Assembly: GCA_016787665.1 (NCBI GenBank)
Contig: JAEUUC010000002.1
Location: forward strand, 62,001 to 126,000
From: Cyclobacteriaceae bacterium
GTDB lineage: Bacteria > Bacteroidota > Bacteroidia > Cytophagales > Cyclobacteriaceae
Reading direction: 5' to 3'
Length of the DNA stretch: 64,000 bases
In this document: positions 46,069 through 53,792 of the stretch, piece after piece
How the letters are laid out: the number at the start of each line of letters is the position of its first letter
Numbering within the stretch: the first letter of the stretch is position 1
Program-made: the position numbers and the translations under genes
The notes under the pieces: model-generated
Told to the model about the DNA's origin: nothing
Databases searched by the model: none
The model's input: the letters and a program-made list of their open reading frames with translations, nothing else

Positions 46069-47961
46069 ATGACGCCATCAAAATTCTTCGTAATCGATTT
46101 CGACAGCACCTTTACCAAGGTTGAAGCGTTTGACGTTCTTGCCGATATCTCCCTGGAGGGCCTTCCGGATAAGGAAGAACGAAAAAAACAGATCCACCAG
46201 ATTACGCTGCAGGGCATGGATGGCTCCATTTCTTTCCGCCAGTCGCTGGAGCAGCGTCTCCACCTTTTACAGGCCGAACGAAAGCACCTCCCGCCACTCG
46301 TCAGCCGCTTGAAAGCAAGCGTGTCGGAGTCTTTCAAACGCAACCGGGAGTTTTTTACCACGTACAAAGATCACGTTTACATCATTTCGAATGGCTTTCG
46401 GGAATTCATTGAGCCGGTGGTGAGCGAGTTTGGTATCAAACCGGAGAACATTCTTGCCAATGAATTTCGTTTTGATGCGTCAGGCAAAGTCATCGGGTTT
46501 GATGAAAGCAATCCACTTTCGGTGAACAACGGCAAAGTGGAGCAACTGAAGAAACTGAATTTGCCTGGCGATGTATATGTTATTGGCGATGGCTACACCG
46601 ACTATGAAATCAAACAAAGTGGACTAGCCAACCGCTTCTACGCGTTTACGGAAAACGTAGAGCGCGAGGTGGTCGTGAACAATGCCGACCATGTAACGCC
46701 CAGCCTGGATGAGTTTTTATATCTCAATAAACTGAACACGGTGATCTCGTACCCCAAAAACAGGATCAACGTCCTGCTGTTGGAGAATGTTCACCCGGTA
46801 GCGATCAAACATCTGCGTGATGAAGGTTTCAAAGTAGACAGCTATCACGCAGCCCTAACGGAAGATGAGCTTTGCGAACGAATCCGTGATGTCTCCGTCC
46901 TGGGTATTCGATCCAAAACGCAGGTCACGGCCCGTGTGCTGCAAAATGCCAATCGGTTGATGACCATTGGTGCATTCTGTATCGGCACTAACCAAATTGA
47001 CCTGAAAGAAGCTACGCGCAGGGGAATTGCTGTCTTTAATGCCCCGTTTAGCAACACCCGGTCTGTGGTTGAGTTGGCGCTGGCGCAGATGATCATGCTA
47101 ATGCGAAACATCACCGAAAAGTCGAACAAGATGCACGCGGGCGTTTGGGACAAAAGCGCCAAAAACAGTTTTGAGGTGCGGGGCAAGAAACTCGGCCTTA
47201 TCGGCTACGGTAACATTGGCACCCAGCTATCCGTATTGGCTGAATCGCTGGGCATGCGGGTCTTGTACTATGATTGTGAAGAAAAGCTGTCGTTGGGTAA
47301 CGCGATCAAATGCCGCACCATGGCCGAAGTACTTGATCAGGCCGATGTGGTTTCCCTGCATGTCGATGGCCGTGAAAGCAATACCCATCTGATCGGCCAA
47401 CGTGAGTTCGATCGAATGAAGGATGGTGTCATTTTCATCAACCTCAGCCGGGGGCACGTGGTAAACATAGACGCTCTCCGACAGGCCATTCTCTCCGGCA
47501 AAGTAGGCGGGTGCGCAGTAGATGTGTTTCCCTATGAACCCGTAAGCAACGATGAGGAATTCCATTCTCCGCTTCGTGGTCTGCCCAACACCATTTTGAC
47601 GCCTCATATCGGTGGAAGCACGGCTGAGGCGCAGGAAAACATCGGTCACTTTGTGCCCGGCAAGTTCATGGACTACATTAACACGGGCAGCACCAGTAAC
47701 GCAGTGAATTTTCCCAACATCACTCTGCCCACGCTGGAAAATGCCCATCGCCTGATTCATATCCATGAAAACGTACCGGGTATTCTGGCACGTATCAACC
47801 AGGTATTGGCAAACCACGGCATTAACATCGTGGGTCAGTATTTGAAAACCAACGAGCAAATAGGTTACGTCATTACCGATATCAACAAGGAATACGAAAA
47901 GGATGTAGTGAAGGCGCTTCGGGCCATCGAGCACACGATTAAATTCCGAGTGCTTTATTGA
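46069..47961 (+). CDS. serA: Fused HAD phosphoserine phosphatase–D-3-phosphoglycerate dehydrogenase
   Basis: 630 residues. Residues 1-215 are a HAD phosphatase with every motif of phosphoserine phosphatase: DFDST (Asp10, Asp12), IISNG, a Lys in KVEQLKKL, and GDGYTD (Asp174, Asp178). Residues 230-540 are SerA: RSKTQVTARVL, NAD loop GLIGYGNIG (376-384), catalytic Arg461 (LSRGHVV), Glu490 (FPYEP) and His513 (TPHIGGST). Residues 560-630 are an ACT regulatory domain. One chain would thus do steps 1 and 3 of the phosphorylated serine pathway; the SerC-like enzyme for step 2 is encoded next. Confidence 0.93.
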   Translation: MTPSKFFVIDFDSTFTKVEAFDVLADISLEGLPDKEERKKQIHQITLQGMDGSISFRQSLEQRLHLLQAERKHLPPLVSRLKASVSESFKRNREFFTTYKDHVYIISNGFREFIEPVVSEFGIKPENILANEFRFDASGKVIGFDESNPLSVNNGKVEQLKKLNLPGDVYVIGDGYTDYEIKQSGLANRFYAFTENVEREVVVNNADHVTPSLDEFLYLNKLNTVISYPKNRINVLLLENVHPVAIKHLRDEGFKVDSYHAALTEDELCERIRDVSVLGIRSKTQVTARVLQNANRLMTIGAFCIGTNQIDLKEATRRGIAVFNAPFSNTRSVVELALAQMIMLMRNITEKSNKMHAGVWDKSAKNSFEVRGKKLGLIGYGNIGTQLSVLAESLGMRVLYYDCEEKLSLGNAIKCRTMAEVLDQADVVSLHVDGRESNTHLIGQREFDRMKDGVIFINLSRGHVVNIDALRQAILSGKVGGCAVDVFPYEPVSNDEEFHSPLRGLPNTILTPHIGGSTAEAQENIGHFVPGKFMDYINTGSTSNAVNFPNITLPTLENAHRLIHIHENVPGILARINQVLANHGINIVGQYLKTNEQIGYVITDINKEYEKDVVKALRAIEHTIKFRVLY

Positions 47962-48270
47962 AAGAAGAAACCCGCCAGCTTTGGTGAGGTGTTTCTGAAC
48001 CCCATAAAGACAAGTTTTGAGCTGCCGTCAGCCGCAACCTTCTTCTGTTAACCTGCTTTTTGGGCGAGGGCCCCGACTAGGTCGGGGATGAGGCCTGGTT
48101 TTGCCTGAAAGCTTCACTCGGTATTGTTTTAATTGTTAGGTTCAGCAAACGTGTCCCAAAGCCGAGCGGGCATGGTGCTAGTTATTCAAAACGTTTTCGG
48201 CTTGCAATATTGTCTTTCCCCTTTTTTTTGCTAGTCAGTTTTCTATCGGTTGTTGCTTTAATTTTGTCCT
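47962..48270. other. 309-bp intergenic region before the serC-like gene
   Basis: No open frame of note. It contains a perfect inverted repeat CCCCGAC–TAG–GTCGGGG (48071-48087) with no T-run, so not a standard terminator. A -7 box TAATTTTG lies at 48259-48266, directly before the ATG at 48271. The rest is unremarkable AT-richer sequence. Confidence 0.6.
48259..48266 (+). promoter_or_regulatory. Candidate -7 element for the serC-like gene
   Basis: TAATTTTG matches TAnnTTTG and ends 4 bp before the start codon, predicting a leaderless message. The -33 region near 48236 reads AGTTTTC, a poor match. Confidence 0.38.
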
Positions 48271-49344
48271 ATGAAACCTGTTCATTTCGCACCCGGTCCG
48301 TCTGAACTCTATTTTACCGTTGAAGATCATCTCCGGCTGGGTTTGCGGCAGGCCGTCCCTTCTCTGTCTCATCGTTCAAAAGAATTTGAACGTATCGTTG
48401 AGCGGGTTTCGGTCGGCCTTCGCCAATTGTTGGAACTACCCGACAACTTTCACATCGCCTTCACGGCCTCGGCTACCGAAATTTGGGAACGCTCGATTCA
48501 GAATCTCGTGGCCGCGCAAAGCACTCATTATGTTAACGGCAGCTTTTCCGCTAAGTATGCCGAAATTGCCAGTCAACTGGGGCGCAATACCGAAGTAACC
48601 CGGGTGAGTGAAGGTCATGCTTTTCATCAACCCACGCGGCATCATGCAGAACTAATCGCCCTAACCCACAACGAGACCAGCACCGGTGTTGCTTTGCCAT
48701 TGGAGTTTATTCACGGTTTCCGCACGCTCAATCCCAATACCCTCGTTATCGTGGATGCGGTGAGCTCACTCCCCTTTCCCCAGTTTGACTTTTCGAAAAT
48801 CGACTCCGCTTTCTTTTCCGTGCAAAAGTGTTTCGGCCTGCCGCCCGGATTGGGCGTCTGGATCTTTAACGACCGCTGTCTTGATAAATCAAATCAGATG
48901 AAAAAATCAGGACATCGGATCGGATCGTACCATAGCCTACCCTCTTTACATCAGTTTGCGCTGAAAAATCAAACCCCGGAGACGCCCAATACTCTTGCGA
49001 TCTGGCTGCTGGCCGGTGTAGTCGAGGATTTTCTGCGAAAGGGCATCCAAACGATTCGAAGGGAAACCGAGTACAAAGCAGCGATACTATATCAGGCATT
49101 GGATCAGCACCCGTTGGTCAAACCCTTTGTGTTGGAGAATCAATGGCGATCAAAAACGGTGATCGTGGCTCAAACAGGCGATCACACGCAACGGTTGAGT
49201 GAGCATTTGGCCGGCCGTGGCCTTTTGGCCGGTGATGGCTATGGACCCGGGAAGGGCAACCAGCTGCGTTTCGCCAATTTCCCCACGCACTCCAAAGAGC
49301 AATACGAGTGGTTGGTGGACAGCATCCTGGATTTCAAAGGTTGA
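48271..49344 (+). CDS. serC: Class V aminotransferase, probable phosphoserine aminotransferase (divergent SerC)
   Basis: 357 residues, the size of SerC (about 360). It opens KPVHFAPGPSELYFTVEDHL, the SerC-like PGPS entry, and ends ANFPTHSKEQYEWLVDSI. The PLP Lys is in FFSVQKCFGLPPGLGVWIF, followed by SYHSLPSLHQFALKNQTPETP, which resembles the SerC active-site loop (TPPTF-type). SerC makes phosphoserine from phosphohydroxypyruvate and glutamate. Sequence around the Lys differs from classical SerC (QKNIGPAG), so specificity is inferred mainly from being next to the SerB–SerA fusion. Confidence 0.82.
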   Translation: MKPVHFAPGPSELYFTVEDHLRLGLRQAVPSLSHRSKEFERIVERVSVGLRQLLELPDNFHIAFTASATEIWERSIQNLVAAQSTHYVNGSFSAKYAEIASQLGRNTEVTRVSEGHAFHQPTRHHAELIALTHNETSTGVALPLEFIHGFRTLNPNTLVIVDAVSSLPFPQFDFSKIDSAFFSVQKCFGLPPGLGVWIFNDRCLDKSNQMKKSGHRIGSYHSLPSLHQFALKNQTPETPNTLAIWLLAGVVEDFLRKGIQTIRRETEYKAAILYQALDQHPLVKPFVLENQWRSKTVIVAQTGDHTQRLSEHLAGRGLLAGDGYGPGKGNQLRFANFPTHSKEQYEWLVDSILDFKG

Positions 49345-49389
49345 TTAAACCATTCGCTACTTTCGGGGTCTAAAGGCCCGAACACCTGC

Positions 49390-49926
49390 GTGGAGGATAA
49401 AGAACTACTGCTTAAAGTGCGTAACCCCGAAACCCGGGGGTACGGATTCAACCTGTTGGTACGCGCATACCAACAGCGGGTGTACTGGCTGGTGCGCAAA
49501 ATGGTTATTGACCATGATGATGCCGATGACATCACCCAGGAAGTGTTTATCAAAGTTCACAAGGCCATCGATCAGTTTCGTGAGGATTCCCAATTGTACA
49601 CCTGGATCTACCGAATTGCGACAAACGAATGCCTCAGCTTCCTCAATAGGAAAAAGAGGCGTTTCTTTTTACCCATTGAAGATGTGGCCGGGCAGCTTAC
49701 CGCCAAGATCGACTCAACCCCAGGTTTGGAGGGCGATGAAATTCAAAAAAAGCTTCAGAAAGCCCTCCTTAAACTACCTGATAAACAGCGACTTGTATTT
49801 AATATGCGATACTATGATGACCTCTCCTACGAAGACATGGCGGAGATCACGAAAACCAGCGTAGGCGCATTAAAAGCCAGCTACCACCACGCGGTTAAAA
49901 AAATTGAGGAATTTTTGACTGAATAA
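49390..49926 (+). CDS. ECF-type RNA polymerase sigma factor
   Basis: 178 residues from a GTG at 49390. Region 2 includes DHDDADDITQEVFIKVHKAI and TWIYRIATNECLSFLNRKKRR. Region 4 is LPDKQRLVFNMRYYDDLSYEDMAEITKTSVGALKASYHHA. It directs RNA polymerase to its own promoter set. The next gene encodes a single-pass protein that is probably its anti-sigma factor, and periplasmic and outer-membrane genes follow. A weak TACTTTCG box at 49358 precedes the start. Confidence 0.94.
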   Translation: MEDKELLLKVRNPETRGYGFNLLVRAYQQRVYWLVRKMVIDHDDADDITQEVFIKVHKAIDQFREDSQLYTWIYRIATNECLSFLNRKKRRFFLPIEDVAGQLTAKIDSTPGLEGDEIQKKLQKALLKLPDKQRLVFNMRYYDDLSYEDMAEITKTSVGALKASYHHAVKKIEEFLTE

Positions 49927-49965
49927 TTAAACTTTCGACTGGATAGGCAATCCAACGCACTGAAA

Positions 49966-50391
49966 ATGAAGAAACTGGACGACATACCAAAAAAGAACGT
50001 TTTTGATGTACCCGATGGGTATTTCGAAAAGTTGCCTGGGGTCATTCAGTCACGGGTGGCAAAACCTGAACGGCTGGCCAGTTGGAATCCATGGCTCATC
50101 ACCCGGGTGGCTGTGCCCGTGTTGTTGCTGGTGGGTGCGGGTATCTTTTGGTTCTCACAGCCGCAACAGATAACCGGGTATGCAGACATTGAGTATGAGC
50201 TCGGCCAGATTGATCAGGATCAACTATCCCTTTTTCTGGATGATAACGAACTGCAGGCCGAAGAACTGATGGAGACGGTAACCTGGAGCGAGGACGACCT
50301 GCGAGCGTTGGAGGAGCAGGTTTACGAAGGCTTCACGACCACGGCCGAAGACCTGGATGCACTATTGGAGGATTTTGATGACGGACTTTAA
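49966..50391 (+). CDS. Single-pass membrane protein, probable anti-sigma factor
   Basis: 141 residues. The N-terminal 35 residues (PKKNVFDVPDGYFEKLPGVIQSRV) are the short cytoplasmic segment found in many Bacteroidota sigma-factor partner proteins. A single membrane segment spans about 49-66 (AVPVLLLVGAGIFWF). The rest is very acidic (DDNELQAEELMETVTWSEDD, ending EDFDDGL) and should face the periplasm. There is no zinc-binding HxxxCxxC motif. The anti-sigma role rests on position and topology. Confidence 0.7.
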   Translation: MKKLDDIPKKNVFDVPDGYFEKLPGVIQSRVAKPERLASWNPWLITRVAVPVLLLVGAGIFWFSQPQQITGYADIEYELGQIDQDQLSLFLDDNELQAEELMETVTWSEDDLRALEEQVYEGFTTTAEDLDALLEDFDDGL

Positions 50392-50400
50392 TCAACTGAT

Positions 50401-50907
50401 ATGAAAACGATTTTGCTTTGGGCATGGGTAATGGTGGCAAGCGTGGCAAGCTGGGCCCAGGACGAACCGCAGGGTATGCAAGACCCCAAGGTGCAGGAAC
50501 GCATTAAGGCGCTTCGGGTGGCCTACATTACCGAAAAACTTGGCCTCAGTGCCGAGCAGGCAGAGAAATTCTGGCCGGTCTATCGCGAGTATGCCGATAA
50601 ACGAAATGCCATTCGGGACGAGTTTCGTCTGGCCGCCAAGGGAATTGATCCCAAGAACATCACCAACGAAGAACAACAGCGCCTGCTGGAGTTGAACCAC
50701 AAGATGAAGCAGCAGGAACTTGACCTGGAAAAAGACTATTCAACAAGGCTGATTCGTGTGATCTCCGCCCAGCAACTGATGAATCTGGGTAAAGCCGAGC
50801 GCGATTTCAACATCCTGATCCGTGAGCAGATTCAACAAAGGCGAATGCAGCAGGAGCGCAGAGAGAATCTGCGCGAAAACCAGCGCCTGCGCCAGCGAAA
50901 TAACTGA
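50401..50907 (+). CDS. Spy/CpxP-like periplasmic protein
   Basis: 168 residues. The signal peptide ends ASWAQDE. The mature part is almost all helix, with KLGLSAEQAEKFWPVYREYADKR, the LTxxQ-like helix typical of Spy/CpxP relatives, then long Gln/Arg/Glu-rich helices (EEQQRLLELNHKMKQQELDLEKD, QQRRMQQERRENLRENQRLRQ). Such proteins bind unfolded proteins or act as envelope-stress sensors. It starts 9 bp after the probable anti-sigma gene, so it likely belongs to the same stress operon. Confidence 0.82.
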   Translation: MKTILLWAWVMVASVASWAQDEPQGMQDPKVQERIKALRVAYITEKLGLSAEQAEKFWPVYREYADKRNAIRDEFRLAAKGIDPKNITNEEQQRLLELNHKMKQQELDLEKDYSTRLIRVISAQQLMNLGKAERDFNILIREQIQQRRMQQERRENLRENQRLRQRNN

Positions 50908-50927
50908 CCTTATTAAATGACATCCTG

Positions 50928-51908
50928 GTGCGCATCGGCCTGCTTATAGTGGCTGTAACGATGTTTACTCACCCGGGCTTCGCACAGGAGGCCCGGGTCG
51001 ACTCGTTAGTGCGTGATTCTGTTCGCTTGGAAGAGGAAATAAGGAAAATATTGGCTGCCGACTCCCTGCTGCTGGCCAACGACTCGGGTGCACTGCTCGG
51101 CTTAATTGACAGCCTGATGAACGCCCCGGCACCCGCGCTTGGATCTCAACTGACCTTTCGAGTCGGGTACAACAGCAACGTGTCGTCCACCGGTCGAACC
51201 TTGGGCATTGATGAATTTGGTCTGGCGCCCGGCATTGCCTACTACCATAAGAGCGGGCTTTATGCAGATGTCTCGGGCTATTGGAGTCAGCAGTACTCCC
51301 CCACCTACTACCTCACGATTGGAACAGTCGGATACATGGCCGCACCAACCAAGGTTTGGTCGGTGCTGGCCGAGTACAATCGCTTCCAATATTCAAGTGA
51401 AGAGGATCAGGCCAGTACGCCCTATCGGAACAGCTTGGGCGTTTCAAACTTCTTCGACATCGGTAAGATGTTTCTGCGCCTTGATTACCAAATATATTTT
51501 GGTGACAAAACGGGACACCGGCTTATGCCGGCCCTGGGCTTCAATTTTGAAAAACGCAATTGGTCCAAACTCTCCCGCTTCCGGGTTTTTCCGTCTGTAT
51601 CCGTGCTGCTGGGGAGTGAGAAAGTTACCGAAGAAATACCCTTTTCAACCAACCTGCTGGTCGTCTTGCTCCGCGTCCGCAACGGACTTCCGTTGTACTA
51701 TACGGAAACCAACCAGGTCTATGGTGTAATGAACTATGCCTTCAACTTCCCCGTCAGCCTCACGATGCGTAACTGGACGGTGATGGTCAACTACGCCTAC
51801 AACATTCCCAAACAACTTCCCGGTGAGACATTTGATCTGACCAACAGCGGGTTCTTGTCTGCCACGGTATTCCGGCAGTTTAACTTTTATCCCAAGTCGC
51901 AGAAATAA
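50928..51908 (+). CDS. Outer-membrane protein of unknown function
   Basis: 326 residues from a GTG at 50928, which gives a signal peptide ending GFAQE; no in-frame ATG fits as well. The first mature 50 residues are charged and helical (DSVRLEEEIRKILAADS). The rest reads as a barrel of about twelve strands (QLTFRVGYNSNVSS, YYHKSGLYADVSGYWSQQ, FLRLDYQIYFGD, WTVMVNYAYNIPKQ). The last strand ends ATVFRQFNFYPKSQK. No family recognised. Fourth in the sigma-factor cluster. Confidence 0.8.
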   Translation: MRIGLLIVAVTMFTHPGFAQEARVDSLVRDSVRLEEEIRKILAADSLLLANDSGALLGLIDSLMNAPAPALGSQLTFRVGYNSNVSSTGRTLGIDEFGLAPGIAYYHKSGLYADVSGYWSQQYSPTYYLTIGTVGYMAAPTKVWSVLAEYNRFQYSSEEDQASTPYRNSLGVSNFFDIGKMFLRLDYQIYFGDKTGHRLMPALGFNFEKRNWSKLSRFRVFPSVSVLLGSEKVTEEIPFSTNLLVVLLRVRNGLPLYYTETNQVYGVMNYAFNFPVSLTMRNWTVMVNYAYNIPKQLPGETFDLTNSGFLSATVFRQFNFYPKSQK

Positions 51909-51944
51909 GCCTTGGCAAGCCTGCCGGTTTATGTATTTTTCCGC

Positions 51945-53792
51945 ATGCAAAAGATACTTCTGTCCTACTTCTTACTTGCCTCGGTAGCCGGGGTGGCCCA
52001 GGATTTTCGCTGGCAACAACGAGTTGAATATACGATGTCCGTAAAACTGGATGTTACCACCCATCGCGTGCTGGGAGATCAACGTCTGGTCTATTACAAC
52101 AACTCGCCTGATACCTTAACTAAAGTTTACTATCATCTTTTTTTCAATGCTTTTCAACCTGGAAGCATGATGGACGTGCGATCGCGCACCATCGCGGATC
52201 CGGATGGCCGCGTGACCGATCGGATTTCGAAGTTGAAGGATGACGAGATCGGCTACCAAAAAGTGATGTCGCTCAATCAGGACGGGAAGGCAGCGACCTA
52301 TACGGTGCACGGAACTGTATTGGAGGTAGTACTGCCCCGCCCGATTATGCCCAACACCAAAACAGTGCTGAACATGAAGTTTGAAGCCCAGGTGCCCGTG
52401 CAAATCCGCAGAAGCGGCCGACATAACCGCGAAGGTGTCGATTACTCCATGACCCAGTGGTACCCCCGGCTATGCGAATATGACTTTCAGGGGTGGCATG
52501 CCTACCAATATGTGGCACGTGAGTTTCATGGCGTGTGGGGTGATTTTGATGTCAAGATCACCCTTGATCCAAGATATGTAGTAGCGGGTACCGGGGTTTT
52601 ACAAAATCCACAACAAATCGGGCACGGGTATGAAAAGCCGGGCACCAAGGTGACCCGTCCGGCTGGCGACCTTACCTGGCATTTCATCGCCCGCGATGTA
52701 ATTGACTTTGCCTGGGCGGCTGACCCCGACTATGCCCACGACCGGGTACAGGTGCCCGATGGGCCGGAAGTCCATCTGTTTTACCTCAAGAAGGAGAAAA
52801 CCATGGATACGTGGAAGAAGATGCAACCCATTGCCGTTCATGTATTCCGGTTTTTGAACGAACGCTTCGGTCGTTATCCGTTTGACACGTATTCCATCAT
52901 TCAGGGTGGCGATGGAGGTATGGAATACCCGATGTGTACGCTGATCCTGGGCGATGGCTCGCTGGACGGTGTCAGCGGTACCATGGCGCACGAGGTGGCC
53001 CACAGCTGGTACCAGATGGCATTAGCCAGTAATGAGGCACTTTATCCCTGGATGGACGAGGGTTATACTTCTTTTGCCAGTGAGGAAGCACTGGCGAACC
53101 CAGACGACAAATTTCCGCACCGAGGTGCCTACGAGTCCTACTTTGCCCTTGTCAACAGCGGGTTACAAGAACCCATCAGTCAGCATGCCGACCATTATAC
53201 GACCAACCGGGCGTATGGCCGTGCGGCTTACAGCATGGGTGAAGTTTTCCTGGAACAACTGAAATACATCGTGGGCGAGGAAGCCTTTTATGCTGGAATG
53301 AAGCGCTACTACAACACGTGGAAGATGAAACACCCGGAGCCAAATGATTTCATCCGTATCATGGAGAAAGTTTCGGGCATGCAACTGCACTGGTATTTGA
53401 GGTATTGGGTAAACACAACCAAACGGATTGACTATGCCATTGGCCAGGTTTCAGCACAAGAAAACAACACGCTGGTTGATTTACATCGTATCGGTGAATT
53501 CCCAATGCCGGTTGAAGTAGTTGTCACGTACCGGGACGGCCGACAGGAACTGTATTACGTGCCCACCAACGAGACATTAGCCAACAAACCGGCCAGTGGT
53601 TCTGTGAAACGCATGGACGCGACACCCTGGCCATGGGTGAACCCCACCTATACCCTGCTGATTAACGGTAAGCTGGCAGACATCGAGTCGCTGGAAATTG
53701 ACCCTACCCAACGCATGGCCGACATCAACCGAAAGAACAATGCTTTCCGGGCTGGCTCACAAAAGCCATATCAAGATCCCACGCGGAAATAA
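51945..53792 (+). CDS. M1-family (aminopeptidase N-like) metallopeptidase, exported
   Basis: 615 residues from the ATG at 51945, giving a signal peptide ending GVAQD. The exopeptidase motif is GGMEYP; zinc is held by His349, His353 (HEVAH) and Glu372 (WMDEG), the usual HExxH-18-E spacing. The Tyr-containing segment RAYGRAAYSMGE fits the family's transition-state Tyr. It should act in the periplasm or at the surface on peptides. It lies 36 bp after the outer-membrane protein gene and ends immediately beside the convergent TPR gene (no gap). Confidence 0.94.
   Translation: MQKILLSYFLLASVAGVAQDFRWQQRVEYTMSVKLDVTTHRVLGDQRLVYYNNSPDTLTKVYYHLFFNAFQPGSMMDVRSRTIADPDGRVTDRISKLKDDEIGYQKVMSLNQDGKAATYTVHGTVLEVVLPRPIMPNTKTVLNMKFEAQVPVQIRRSGRHNREGVDYSMTQWYPRLCEYDFQGWHAYQYVAREFHGVWGDFDVKITLDPRYVVAGTGVLQNPQQIGHGYEKPGTKVTRPAGDLTWHFIARDVIDFAWAADPDYAHDRVQVPDGPEVHLFYLKKEKTMDTWKKMQPIAVHVFRFLNERFGRYPFDTYSIIQGGDGGMEYPMCTLILGDGSLDGVSGTMAHEVAHSWYQMALASNEALYPWMDEGYTSFASEEALANPDDKFPHRGAYESYFALVNSGLQEPISQHADHYTTNRAYGRAAYSMGEVFLEQLKYIVGEEAFYAGMKRYYNTWKMKHPEPNDFIRIMEKVSGMQLHWYLRYWVNTTKRIDYAIGQVSAQENNTLVDLHRIGEFPMPVEVVVTYRDGRQELYYVPTNETLANKPASGSVKRMDATPWPWVNPTYTLLINGKLADIESLEIDPTQRMADINRKNNAFRAGSQKPYQDPTRK

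Noticed and set aside
47227..47934. 235-codon minus-strand open frame
   Set aside because: Antisense to the serA domain, which has all its catalytic residues in the other strand.
48071..48087. Terminator after the serA fusion gene
   Set aside because: A perfect stem but no T-run on either strand.
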